Assembly: GCA_963828345.1 (NCBI GenBank)
Contig: CAWHEZ010000025.1
Coordinates: 242,732 to 306,731, forward strand
Direction of reading: 5' to 3'
Length of the DNA: 64,000 nt
Source of the DNA: SpSt-501 sp963828345
Lineage (GTDB): Bacteria > Desulfobacterota > Desulfobacteria > Desulfobacterales > SpSt-501
Every line of letters begins with the position of its first letter. Position 1 is the stretch's first letter. Under the pieces are notes generated by a model that saw only the letters and a list, made by a program, of their open reading frames with translations, had not been told where the DNA came from and did not search any database. Below, piece by piece: positions 18,241 to 27,070 of this stretch. A program made the translations under genes and the position numbers.

Positions 18241-19264
18241 TAAACCCCTCCTGGAAGTCAGCGGGCTGGTGAAGCACTTCCCGATCAAGCGGGGTCTGTT
18301 CAAACCGCCCGACCACGTCAAGGCCGTGGACGGCGTGGACCTTTACATCCGGCGGGGGGAAACGCTCGGCATGGTGGGCGAATCCGGCTGCGGCAAGACC
18401 ACTGCCGGCCGATCCATTTTAAGGCTCATCGAACCGACGGCCGGCCAGATCTATTTCCGCGGCGGCCGGCCGGATGCGGCATCCCCGGCCGAAGAAATAG
18501 ATGTCACGGCCGCCGGGCCCGCGGTGCTGAAACACCTCCGGCGGGACATGCAGATCATCTTCCAGGACCCCTATTCCTCGCTGGACCCGCGCATGACCGT
18601 GGGCCGCATCGTCGGCGAGCCGCTCTTCGCCCACGGGCTGGCCAAGGGACAAGCGCGGGACGACATCGTCCGCGATCTGCTGGCGGCCGTCGGTCTCAAG
18701 CCCGAAGCGGCCAAGCGCTACCCCCACGAGTTTTCGGGCGGCCAGCGCCAGCGCATCGGCATCGCCCGGGCGCTGGCGCCCCGGCCCCAGCTCATCGTGG
18801 CCGACGAGCCGGTCAGCGCGCTCGACGTCTCGATCCAGGCCCAGGTGCTGAACCTGCTGAAGGAGCTGCAGGCCCAGTTCGGGCTGACCTACCTCTTCAT
18901 CGGCCACCACCTCTCGGTGGTCAAATACGCGAGCGACCGCATCGCGGTGATGTACCTGGGACGCATCGTCGAGCTGGCCTCTTCCGAGGCCCTCTTCGCC
19001 TACCCCCTGCATCCCTACACCGAGGCGCTGCTCTCGGCCGTGCCGGTCCCGGACCCGGATTTCAAGATGGAGCGCATCGTCCTGCAGGGCGACGTCCCCA
19101 GCCCGCTGAACCCGCCGCCCGGCTGCCACTTCCACCCCCGCTGCCGCTACGCCCGGGACATCTGCTCCCAAGAAGCCCCCGTTTATCGCGACCTGGGCGA
19201 GGAACATTTCGCCACCTGCCACTTCGCCGAGTCGCTGTCGCTGCGGCCGGCCGTGAGACACTGA
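18230..19264 (+). CDS. Peptide ABC importer ATPase, DppF type
   Basis: 344 residues, starting MRPDKPLLEVSGLVKHF. Walker A is GESGCGKT, the Q-loop FQDPYSSLDPRMTVG, the signature FSGGQRQRIGIARAL, Walker B LIVADEPVSALD, and the switch reads FIGHHLSVV (usually SHDLSVV, so the Asp position is His). The C-terminal CHFHPRCRYARDIC carries the usual Cys cluster. Last gene of the iadA operon, overlapping its partner ATPase. A 20-residue insert after GRSILRLIEPTAGQ (rich in Ala/Pro) is longer than in many DppF proteins. Confidence 0.93.
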   Translation: MRPDKPLLEVSGLVKHFPIKRGLFKPPDHVKAVDGVDLYIRRGETLGMVGESGCGKTTAGRSILRLIEPTAGQIYFRGGRPDAASPAEEIDVTAAGPAVLKHLRRDMQIIFQDPYSSLDPRMTVGRIVGEPLFAHGLAKGQARDDIVRDLLAAVGLKPEAAKRYPHEFSGGQRQRIGIARALAPRPQLIVADEPVSALDVSIQAQVLNLLKELQAQFGLTYLFIGHHLSVVKYASDRIAVMYLGRIVELASSEALFAYPLHPYTEALLSAVPVPDPDFKMERIVLQGDVPSPLNPPPGCHFHPRCRYARDICSQEAPVYRDLGEEHFATCHFAESLSLRPAVRH

Positions 19265-19304
19265 CGCCCGAAGGTTTTTCCGGCGGCCGCACGAGGGACA
19301 GCGG

Positions 19305-20486
19305 CTACCGGGGTTCCAACAGCTTTTTATGAATGTTGAACAGCTCGACCACGAAGCGGGTGGAGTCGGTGAGGTCCGCCGTGATCCAGCGGCGAACCTC
19401 CTTGGGCTTCCGGTCGCGGACGGCCTCGATCATGCGCTGGTGGTGGTGGATGCCGACGACCGGGTTGGGCTTTTCGACCTGCCGGAACATGATGTGGTAG
19501 TAGGGGCTGACCCGGTCCCAGGCCTGGTCGATGTGGGATTTCAGGATGGGCATATCGGCTTCGACGTAGATTGCGTCGTGGAATTCCCGGTTGGTCCGCA
19601 AGAGCGCCTCGGACTCGTTGGCCCGGCGCGCGGCGATGTAGCGGCGATGGTGGTCTTCGAGCCGCTGCACGGCATCCTCGCGGCGGCGCAGCGCCGCCTG
19701 CTCGCCGGCCTTGCATTCCAGTAACAGCCTCAGCTCCAGGATTTCGAACAGGCTCTCTTCGGAGAGCTCGTTGACGAGGTAGCCCCGCTTTTTGTCCGCG
19801 TGGACGAACCCACCGGCCGCGAGCATGGCGAGCGCCTCTCTTACCGGGATGGCGCTGACCCCCGTGCGGCGCGAGACGTTTTCGATGAAGAGCCGCTGCC
19901 CGGGGACGATCGTTCCGGAAACGATGTCTTTCTGCAACTCCCCGAATACCGCGTCGCGCAGCGATGTGGAGAGCTCCGGGTGCAGGGCCCGCCCTTTGAC
20001 CGGAGTGCTCGGGGCGTCCGTCCTGTGCCGGTCCGCACCGAAGTGGTGCGCCCATGTGCGGCGCAGCGCGAGCGTCCCGCTCAAGCCCGGAAAGCCGGCC
20101 GTCTTGAACCAGCGGCTCGCCAGGCGCGAGAGACTGACCAGCGTCAGCGGCCCGCCGCCTTTATTCGACCGAAAGAGATAATCGCCGTCCGAGAGCTGCA
20201 GGCGTTCCACGTAGCTCGAGAAGAGCCGTTGGATGGAAGGCGTTATGACGAGGCGGTTCGAGATCTTGGGGATCCGGCGCAGTTTCAATTCCTGGCCGGG
20301 CTTCAGCCCGCGCAGGTCCCCGACCGACAGGCTCAGCAGGTCCTTGGCGTGCAGGCCCGTGCGGATGGCCAGCTCGAAAAACAGAAGGTCCCGCGGGCAT
20401 TTCCGGAGCACGGCGCGCAGCCGGTTGATGTCGTCGACCGTTGCGATGAACCGCGGCGGTCCGGGTCGTTCGGGTTCGGCCTTCAT
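19305..20486 (-). CDS. Tyrosine-recombinase-like domain fused to a GntR/FCD transcriptional regulator
   Basis: 393 residues. The ATG at 20486 is chosen because GGAGGAGG lies about 10 bases upstream; a longer in-frame version begins at 20552. Residues 16-155 resemble the catalytic fold of tyrosine recombinases: LLFFELAIRTGLHAKDLLSL, a beta-hairpin with KLRRIPKISNRLVIT, then LALRRTWAHHF. Arg I of TGLR is His46, the HxLR His is missing (only LRR remains), and no Tyr nucleophile follows, so recombination is unlikely. Residues 175-240 form a GntR winged helix (GQRLFIENVSRRTGV, IPVREALAMLAAGGF, RGYLV) and 245-385 an FCD ligand domain (TNREFHDAIYVEAD). One open frame with no break joins them. It is divergent from a TctCBA operon, so it probably regulates that operon. 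Confidence 0.88.
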   Translation of the reverse strand: MKAEPERPGPPRFIATVDDINRLRAVLRKCPRDLLFFELAIRTGLHAKDLLSLSVGDLRGLKPGQELKLRRIPKISNRLVITPSIQRLFSSYVERLQLSDGDYLFRSNKGGGPLTLVSLSRLASRWFKTAGFPGLSGTLALRRTWAHHFGADRHRTDAPSTPVKGRALHPELSTSLRDAVFGELQKDIVSGTIVPGQRLFIENVSRRTGVSAIPVREALAMLAAGGFVHADKKRGYLVNELSEESLFEILELRLLLECKAGEQAALRRREDAVQRLEDHHRRYIAARRANESEALLRTNREFHDAIYVEADMPILKSHIDQAWDRVSPYYHIMFRQVEKPNPVVGIHHHQRMIEAVRDRKPKEVRRWITADLTDSTRFVVELFNIHKKLLEPR

Positions 20487-20523
20487 CTCGCTTCCACCTC
20501 CTCCCGTTGCTGGACATAAAATG

Positions 20524-20601
20524 TTAACAATTTGTAGCCGGCATGATAACAAATTTATTTATCTGTCGCGCTAAAATTATTTAATACATTGAAATTGTTA
20601 A
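20524..20601. promoter_or_regulatory. AT-rich divergent control region with inverted TTAACAATTT sites
   Basis: TTAACAATTT at 20524-20533 and its exact inverse complement AAATTGTTAA at 20592-20601 flank a third related site, ATAACAAATTT near 20546. The stretch 20520-20660 is far richer in A and T than its surroundings and lies between the recombinase-GntR gene and the divergent tctC gene. These are good candidates for the regulator's operator and the two promoters. Confidence 0.5.
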
Positions 20602-20749
20602 AATATTAAATTGGATCGGCGAAGACGCCTAAGCGCTTGACTCGAATGTTCATCTTTCAATATATTTTTTACCACACGTGGCAAGCTGCCGGAATACATG
20701 CCGCAGGCTGAAACCCCGCAGTGAACCCCGCAACCGAAAGGAGACCGCC

Positions 20750-21736
20750 ATGTACCGAAAACTTTCTGTTCTGTTTCTTGCGCTCGTCGCGTTGAGCCTG
20801 ATGGGCCGGCCGTCCGTTGCCGCCGACAAGCTCAATTACCCTCAGAAGGGGCGGGTCCTGAGCATCATCGTGCCGTACAACGCCGGCGGCGGGGCCGACA
20901 CCGATGCGCGCATCATCGCCCCCCTGCTGGAAAAGAAAATGGGGATCCCCGTCCAGGTGGTGAACAAGCCCGGCGCCGGCACCCAGGTCGGGATGACCGA
21001 ACTCACCTCGGCCAAGCCCGACGGGTACACCATCCTGCTCGGGCACTTCCCGGGTACGGTCACCACCTATCTCGACGCCACCCGGCAGACCGCCTACAGC
21101 CGTAAAAACTTTGTCGGCATTGCCTTCACCGCTTCGGAGCCCTTCACCTTCATCGTCGGCAAGGACAGCCCCCACAAAAGCATGCAAGACGTGGTCGACG
21201 CCGCCAAGGCCAACCCGGAGAAGTTCAAGGTGGCCGTGACCGGGCTCCTGCTGCCCCCGCACCTGTCGGTGCTCGAGCTCGAAAAGCAGACCGGCGCCAA
21301 GTTCGCGACCGTGCACTTCGACGGCGCCGCCCCCGGCCGCACCGCCTTCCTGGGGGGGCATACGGACGCGCTGGTGGCGCTGGTGTCGGAAGCCGCCCCG
21401 GCGCTAAAGGGCGACATGGCGCGGGTGATCGGGATCATGGATACGGAGAGCAGCGCCCAGCTGCCCGGGGTCAAGACCATGCCCGAGCAGGGCTACAAGG
21501 TTTTGATGGTGAACAGCGAAGGCATCCTGGCTCCCGCCGGCACTCCGGCCGCGATCATCCAGTACCTGGAGAACGCGATCAAGGACGCCGTGTCGAACGA
21601 AACCTACACCTCCCGCATGAAGCAGCTGGGCATCAACGTCAAATTCAAGGGCGCCAAGGAATCGGAACAATGGCTGACCCAGCTCGAAAACCAGGTCAAG
21701 CCCCTGATCGAGGAAGCCCGCCGGAACCAGAAGTAG
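20750..21736 (+). CDS. tctC: TctC-family periplasmic carboxylate-binding protein
   Basis: 328 residues. The start MYRKLSVLFLALVALS at 20750 follows AAAGGAGA; upstream in-frame codons have no signal peptide. The signal ends near PSVAADKL. Bug/TctC motifs are present: IIVPYNAGGGADTDAR, VVNKPGAGTQVGMTEL, AKPDGYTILLG, and the ligand loop VHFDGAAPGRTAFLGGHTDA. The protein captures a small carboxylate for the membrane subunits TctB and TctA encoded next. Intact, unlike the copy at 571-1540. Confidence 0.93.
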   Translation: MYRKLSVLFLALVALSLMGRPSVAADKLNYPQKGRVLSIIVPYNAGGGADTDARIIAPLLEKKMGIPVQVVNKPGAGTQVGMTELTSAKPDGYTILLGHFPGTVTTYLDATRQTAYSRKNFVGIAFTASEPFTFIVGKDSPHKSMQDVVDAAKANPEKFKVAVTGLLLPPHLSVLELEKQTGAKFATVHFDGAAPGRTAFLGGHTDALVALVSEAAPALKGDMARVIGIMDTESSAQLPGVKTMPEQGYKVLMVNSEGILAPAGTPAAIIQYLENAIKDAVSNETYTSRMKQLGINVKFKGAKESEQWLTQLENQVKPLIEEARRNQK

Positions 21737-21874
21737 CAACCCCGTGTCACCCCGCAGCGGCGGGCCCTGCGATCGGAAGGGCTCGCCGCCGGGGCACGGT
21801 TCAACGGGCGCCCCGGCCGTCGGAAGCAGCCGCCTTCGACGCGGGAGCATCCGGATCGATGCAGGAGAATCGCC

Positions 21875-22373
21875 ATGCCGACCATGAGACGGCCCTACCA
21901 GCTGACGGCGCTGGTGTTGTTTGGCCTGTCCGGGTTCATCGCTTACGAGTCGCTGAAGCTCAAATACTACACCTCGCTCGGACCCGGGCCCGGGCTTTTT
22001 CCCTTTGTGGCTGTCGTTGGCCCTGGCGGCGCTGGCGGCGGCCATGTTCTTCCAGGCCACATTCAAGGCATCCGAGCCTCGCCCGGCGGATTTCCGAGAC
22101 AGCCGAACGGGCTACCTGCGGGCGGCGGCCATCTGCGTCGCCTGGATCTGGGCGACCCTGATGCTCGAGCGGCTGGGCTACCGACTGACGATGCTGGTGT
22201 TTTTCCCGGTCCTCCTGTTCGCGCTCGGCCGCGTCAAATGGTGGCTCGTGGTTGCGATCAGCCTTCTGGGATCGGTGGCGGTCTTCTATGTTTTTTCCGT
22301 CGGACTGAGCGTCCACCTGCCGGTCGGGCCGTTCGACGGGGTTTTCGAGTCGATCGACGACCTGGTTTTCTGA
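21875..22373 (+). CDS. tctB: TctB-family small membrane subunit (one frame break)
   Basis: The start MPTMRRPYQLTALVLFGLS at 21875 follows AGGAGA. After GPGPGLFP, one extra T near 22004 shifts the frame; corrected it reads PLWLSLALAALAAAMFF and continues through RAAAICVAWIWATLML and WWLVVAISLLGSVAVFYVF to TGA at 22373. Four membrane helices and a length of about 165 residues fit TctB. It lies between tctC and tctA. Confidence 0.85.
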
Positions 22374-22403
22374 CGTCGCGTCGGCACACGGAGGAGTCCC
22401 CGC

Positions 22404-23899
22404 ATGGAAGCCTTTCATGCCCTGATGGACGGTTTCGCCGTCTGCCTGCAGTGGCAGTATCTCTTCTTCGCCGTTCTCGGGTGTCTGGTCGGAACCCTGA
22501 TCGGGGTCCTGCCGGGCGTCGGGCCCGCGGCGGGGACCGCCATGCTGCTGCCGCTGACGTTCGGCATGTCGCCGATCGCCTCGATCATCATGCTCTCGGC
22601 CATCTATTACGGGTCGATGTACGGCGGGACCATCACCTCGGTGCTGGTCAACGTCCCGGGCGAGGCCGCCTCCGCCATCACCTGCCTGGACGGCTATGCC
22701 ATGGCCAAGAAAGGCCGAGCCGGTTCGGCGCTCGCCATCGCCGCCATCGGTTCGTTTGTCGGCGGCAACGTCGCCACCATGGGGCTGGTCCTGCTGGCGC
22801 TGCCGCTGACCGCCGTGGCGCTGAAATTCGGTCCGCCGGAATTCTTCAGCCTGATGCTGATCGGGCTGTCGCTTGCGACGACCCTGGCCAGCCGGTCCGT
22901 GGTGCGCGCGCTGATCTCCGCGGTCCTGGGTCTGCTGCTGGCGATGATCGGCATGGACCCGGTCCTGGGGGTGCCGCGCTTCACCTTCGGCGAGAAGGAG
23001 CTCCTGGACGGGATCGGCATCGTGCCGATCGCCATGGGCCTCTTCGGCATCGGGGAATTGCTGCTGACCGCCGAGGGGACCAAGTCCTCCGTCATCCACA
23101 CGCGGCTGCGCGAGATGTGGCCGTCGTGGCAGGAAATGAAGGCGTCCATCTGGCCGATTTTCCGCGGGACCGGCATCGGGTTCTTCCTGGGCCTCATCCC
23201 CGGCATCGGCGTCCTGGTGCCCACGTTCATTTCGTACGCCGTGGAGAAGAAAGGTCTCCAAGACTCCGGAAAAGTTCGGCACGGGCATGATCGAGGGGGT
23301 AGCGGCCCCGGAGACGGCCAACAACGCCTACTGCAATGCCGCCATGATCCCCTCGTTCACGCTCGGGGTGCCGGGCTCCGCCGTCATCGCCATCCTGATG
23401 AGCGCCTTCATGATGAACGGGTTGATCCCCGGGCCCCTTCCTGTTCCAGGAGCACCCGGACATCGCCTGGGCCGTCATCGCCAGCTTCTACGTCGGCAAC
23501 CTGATCCTGCTGATCATGAACCTGCCGATGATCCCGATCTGGGTTTCTTTCCTGAGAATATCGACCCCGATCCTGTACACGCTCATCCTGGGATTCTGCG
23601 TGATCGGCGCCTACAGCGCCCACAACAGCGTGTTCGACGTCGGGCTGACGCTGGCCTTCGGCTTCGTGGGGTACGCCTTCAAGAAACTCGACATCCCCCT
23701 GGCCCCCATGATCCTGACCGTCATTCTGGGGCCCCTCATGGAGAGAGCGCTGCGGCAGTCGCTCGAGATGTCGCGCGGCGACTTCACCATCTTTTTCACG
23801 CGGCCGATCTCGGCCGCGCTCCTGGGGCTGGCGGCGGTCTTCGTGGCGACGTCGCTGATGAAGATGGCTTCGCAGGTGAAAGAAGACCGGGTGGCGTGA
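22404..23899 (+). pseudogene. tctA: TctA-family large membrane subunit, two frame breaks
   Basis: Starts MEAFHALMDGFAVCLQWQY at 22404. TctA hallmarks include GTLIGVLPGVGPAAGTAML and YGSMYGGTITSVLVNVPGE. One extra base near 23253 breaks VEKKVSKTPEKFGTG; the next frame carries IEGVAAPETANNAYCNA, a conserved TctA segment. A second extra base near 23440 separates PGPLLFQEHPDIAW; the last frame reads LPMIPIWVSFLRI to the end at 23899. Removing two bases restores a protein of about 498 residues, so these look like sequence errors. It is the permease for the carboxylate bound by the TctC at 20750. Confidence 0.88.
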
Positions 23900-23941
23900 G
23901 CCCGCCGGAACGCGGCGGACACTGGGTCACGAGGTGATCGC

Positions 23942-24193
23942 GTGCTGCAGATCGTCATCTGGGATAACGACCCGCAACGGATTGCCGAAATCGACCGGAA
24001 CCTGCAGTCCGCGGCCAATCAGCTCAAGCTCAAGGCCCTGATCCTGAGCAACTCCGAGCCGCCCTCGATCGCGAGGGAGAATCTGCTTGACCGGCTCCCC
24101 GTGCTCGAGATTGCGGGTTGCTACTGGTCTCTGCGGCCCGGCAAGGCGTTCAGCCAAGCGGACTGCATTGCCCTGCTATCGAGATTTAAATGA
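23942..24193 (+). CDS. Small protein of unknown function, thioredoxin-fold-like C-terminus
   Basis: 83 residues from a GTG at 23942, with a possible GAGGTG ribosome site. The C-terminal half LPVLEIAGCYWSLRPGKAFS followed by an acidic/hydrophobic helix resembles the end of small thioredoxin-like proteins, but there is no CxxC. It lies 42 bp after tctA and 22 bp before the sulfatase-like gene, so it is probably part of that operon. The function is unknown. Confidence 0.6.
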   Translation: MLQIVIWDNDPQRIAEIDRNLQSAANQLKLKALILSNSEPPSIARENLLDRLPVLEIAGCYWSLRPGKAFSQADCIALLSRFK

Positions 24194-24215
24194 ACTCAAC
24201 CACAGTGGAGGCTCG

Positions 24216-25790
24216 ATGAAGAAAAACGTTATCGTGGTCATGCTGGATACGCTGCAGTTCAACTATCTGGGGTGTTACGGGAACACGTGGATCAAGACGC
24301 CGAACCTGGACCGCTTCGCCCGCCAGGGGGTCCTGTTTGAAAACGCTTACACCGAGGGCCTGCCGACCGTCCCGTGCCGGCGCGCCATGCTGACGGGCCG
24401 GTATACGCTGCCCGTGAAGGGCTGGTCGCAGCTGGACGTCGACGACACCACCATCGCCGACCTGTGCTGGGGGCATCCCATCGACAGCGCATTGATTCAC
24501 GACTCCGGGCCGTTCCGGCTGCCAAAGTTCGGCTACTCGAGGGGCTTCGACAAGGTCCATTTCATTCACGGGCATGAAACGGATCACCAGTACTACGCTC
24601 AGGACGAACTGATCGCACTCAAGGCCGAAGACTATTACGAAGACCACGTCATGGAGAAGGCCGACGCGATTCTGGGCGAAAACGTCATGCGCCCGCTGAT
24701 GAATCAGGTGGAGTGTCACCTGAAGGAACGCCAGTACTGGAAGTCCGACGAGGACCAGCACGTGGCCCAGGTGATGAAGTCCGCCAGCCGGTACATCGAG
24801 GAGGTCGACCGGAACAAATCCTTCTTCCTGTGGGTGGACAGTTTCGACCCGCACGAACCCTGGGACCCGCCGTCGGTCTACGACCCCAATCTGAAATGCA
24901 TGTACGACCCCGACTACACGGGCAAAGACATGTTCCTCCCCATCCAGGGTCACGTGAACGGCTTGTACACGGAAGAGGAGCTGCACCACATCCGTATGCT
25001 CTACGCCGAAAAAGTGACCAACGTGGACAAGTGGTTCGGCTGGCTGATGGACCGGGTGCGGGCTCTGGGCCTGGAGGAGAACACTCTGGTCATGGTCGTT
25101 TCCGACCACGGCTCCCCCATGGGCAACGGCGAACACGGACACGGCATCATGCGCAAGTGCCGACCGTGGCCGTATGAAGAGCTGGCCCATATCCCGTTTT
25201 TGATGCGCGGACCGGGCCTGCCGAAAGGCAAACGGGTCAAGGGCTTCGTCCAGTCCTGCGACGTCGCGCCCACCGTCGTCGACTGGCTGGGCATCGGGGT
25301 GCACCCGTCGATGCAGGGCCAGACCCTGCTGCCCCTGGCCCGGGGCGAGGTGGACAACGTCCGCGACTTCGCCATCGCGGGGTACTTCCGCTACTCCTGG
25401 TCCATCATCACCGAAGACTGGTCGTTCATCCACTGGCTCAAGGACGACGAGAAGACGGTCGCGGACTCGCGCTTCGGCATTTACGGCCGGGACCTCGCCC
25501 TGTCGACCGCCCACCTGCTCCAGCTGAAAAAGGCCAACGCGGTGGAGGACCGCGACACCGCCTTCTACAGCCGGGCCTACGAGGAGCACAAGAAGGCCGC
25601 CACCCTCGACGGGGACGACCAGTGGACCTGCACCGCCGCGAGCTCGGGCGAGGTGCCTGAGCGCGACGAGCTCTACGACCGCCGGACGGACCCTTTCCAG
25701 CTGAAAAACGTGGCATCGGAAAACCCGCAGGTCGCGCGGGAGATGTTCGATAAACTGAGGCTGTTTATGGCGGAGCTGCGGGCCTGCTGA
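24216..25790 (+). CDS. Sulfatase-like hydrolase (alkaline phosphatase superfamily) with Thr in the nucleophile position
   Basis: 524 residues. The ATG at 24216 follows GTGGAGG and gives the normal family start MKKNVIVVMLDTLQFNYLG, with the metal-binding Asp11. The sulfatase signature (C/S)xPxRxxxLTG is TVPCRRAMLTG at residues 51-61, so the residue normally converted to formylglycine is Thr51. Other landmarks are SFFLWVDSFDPHEPWDPP, the metal site MVVSDHGSPMGNGEHGHG and DVAPTVVDWLGIG. It is cytoplasmic, with no signal peptide. Members with Thr may act as phosphodiesterases or as sulfatases with another chemistry; the substrate is unknown. It is linked to a TctCBA system and may release or process the carboxylate taken up. 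Confidence 0.88.
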   Translation: MKKNVIVVMLDTLQFNYLGCYGNTWIKTPNLDRFARQGVLFENAYTEGLPTVPCRRAMLTGRYTLPVKGWSQLDVDDTTIADLCWGHPIDSALIHDSGPFRLPKFGYSRGFDKVHFIHGHETDHQYYAQDELIALKAEDYYEDHVMEKADAILGENVMRPLMNQVECHLKERQYWKSDEDQHVAQVMKSASRYIEEVDRNKSFFLWVDSFDPHEPWDPPSVYDPNLKCMYDPDYTGKDMFLPIQGHVNGLYTEEELHHIRMLYAEKVTNVDKWFGWLMDRVRALGLEENTLVMVVSDHGSPMGNGEHGHGIMRKCRPWPYEELAHIPFLMRGPGLPKGKRVKGFVQSCDVAPTVVDWLGIGVHPSMQGQTLLPLARGEVDNVRDFAIAGYFRYSWSIITEDWSFIHWLKDDEKTVADSRFGIYGRDLALSTAHLLQLKKANAVEDRDTAFYSRAYEEHKKAATLDGDDQWTCTAASSGEVPERDELYDRRTDPFQLKNVASENPQVAREMFDKLRLFMAELRAC

Positions 25791-25823
25791 AGAAAGGCCC
25801 GAGGCGGGCCTGGGAATTACGAT

Positions 25824-25909
25824 CATGACCCTGAGGCAGTGTGTTCGCACACTGCCTCAGGGTCATGTGGATTCCCAGGGCGGCTGTGCGCCCCGCCCTG
25901 AGGCGGGGC
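25824..25909. terminator. Nested hairpins between convergent genes
   Basis: A perfect 20-bp inverted repeat (25824-25843 with 25848-25867) closes a TTCG tetraloop. It is extended by a looser outer pairing of GCCTGGGAAT with ATTCCCAGGGC and followed by a second hairpin, GCCCCGCC-CTGA-GGCGGGGC at 25890-25909. It lies between the end of the sulfatase gene and the end of the opposing lipoprotein gene, where a bidirectional terminator is expected. No T-run is present, so termination is inferred from position. Confidence 0.6.
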
Positions 25910-25918
25910 ATCCGGTAG

Positions 25919-27070
25919 TCACAGCGAAATGTTAACCGTGGTGGTGACTCCCGCGGTTATCGAGCTGTTGTAGGACCCTGTGGTGGTCAAGTAGGAGGAC
26001 GCCACGATCGTGTAATCGCCGAACGGCAGACTGACGGAGTACGTGTACCCGTTCCGGACGTTGACGCTGTAAACTTCTATCTGGCCGCTGCCCGCAGGCT
26101 GGCGGAAGCTGAGCGTCGCGTACTGTTCAGTGTCGGCGCCGGCGATCGTGACCGTGCCGGCGAAGGTGCCCATCCCCCGTGACGCCAGGAAGATATCTTC
26201 TGTGATGACCACGCTGCCGGGAGGGGCAGTCACGGTTTTCGACCGGGTTTCGTGACCGGGAGAAAAAACGACCAGGGTGTACGTGCCGTCCTCGACGAAC
26301 AGCTCATAGTAGCCGTTCGAATCGGTCACGGTGGAGGCCTGGATCGCCACCTGGTCCTCAAGGGGCCCGGCGGCAGTGAAAACCTGCGCACTCACCAGCG
26401 CCCCGGACACCCCTCCATTCGAGTCGGTCACGCGGCCCTCGATGAGGGCGTCCTCGTCCGGGTACTTTACCTTCACTGTGGGCTTCAGCAGCCACTGGCC
26501 GCTGTTGCCGGCCACGACCACCGAGCGGTTGGCGTCGAAGTCCAAAATCAGCTCGGTCGTGCTGTTGGCGTTGATGTCGAACCCGCCGACGATCTTGAAC
26601 CCGCTCTGCGAGCCGCTCGGGACCTTCAGTTCGTGATAGACGTCATTCAGGTCGACCACATAGTTGGCATAGGGGTGGGCCTGGCTCAGGATGTTGATAG
26701 CGCCCGACTCGGGGGCCGTGCCGATGATGAGCCGCATCTGGGTGTACGCCCCAGCCTCCAGATCGACGAGGCCCAGATCTTCCCGCACCCCGTTGACGAG
26801 ATCGAGCAGGTTGACGGTCATCGGGGTTCTCGGCATGTCGACCGAGTACCAATTGCGCTGGTTGTTTTCGTTCGTGCCGGGCTGGTGGACCTGGACTTCG
26901 GTGATCGTCACATAGACTGCGTTATAGGCGGGTGAAGGGCCGTCTGTCAGGCTCAGCGACAGCGTCCCAACGCCTCCGCCTCCGCTGCTGGACCCTCCGC
27001 CGCCGCCCCCGCAGCCTATGAATAAAACAGCAATTAGGATTGTGCTTACACAAGACATTATTCTAGTCAT
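25919..27070 (-). CDS. DUF4382-type lipoprotein with carboxypeptidase-regulatory-like domain
   Basis: 383 residues from MTRIMSCVSTILIA at 27070; an upstream ATG at 27091 lacks a ribosome site. A lipobox, LFIGC, is followed by a Gly/Ser linker. Residues about 35-200 match the DUF4382 pattern (GTLSLSLTDGPSPAYNAVYV, ITEVQVH, VNLLDLVNG, GAYTQMRLIIG). The next part contains a beta-sandwich resembling carboxypeptidase-regulatory repeats (VTDSNGGVSGALVSAQV, TVTDSNGYYELFVEDG, YTLVVFSPGHE) and a final domain of similar type. It is probably an outer-membrane-anchored surface or periplasmic protein. Composition is less GC-rich than most neighbours. No functional partner is apparent. Confidence 0.8.
   Translation of the reverse strand: MTRIMSCVSTILIAVLFIGCGGGGGGSSSGGGGVGTLSLSLTDGPSPAYNAVYVTITEVQVHQPGTNENNQRNWYSVDMPRTPMTVNLLDLVNGVREDLGLVDLEAGAYTQMRLIIGTAPESGAINILSQAHPYANYVVDLNDVYHELKVPSGSQSGFKIVGGFDINANSTTELILDFDANRSVVVAGNSGQWLLKPTVKVKYPDEDALIEGRVTDSNGGVSGALVSAQVFTAAGPLEDQVAIQASTVTDSNGYYELFVEDGTYTLVVFSPGHETRSKTVTAPPGSVVITEDIFLASRGMGTFAGTVTIAGADTEQYATLSFRQPAGSGQIEVYSVNVRNGYTYSVSLPFGDYTIVASSYLTTTGSYNSSITAGVTTTVNISL

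Noticed and set aside
22404..23899. Programmed frameshifting in tctA
   Set aside because: The two shifts lack slippery heptamers with downstream structures, and unrelated genes across the window show the same one-base insertions.
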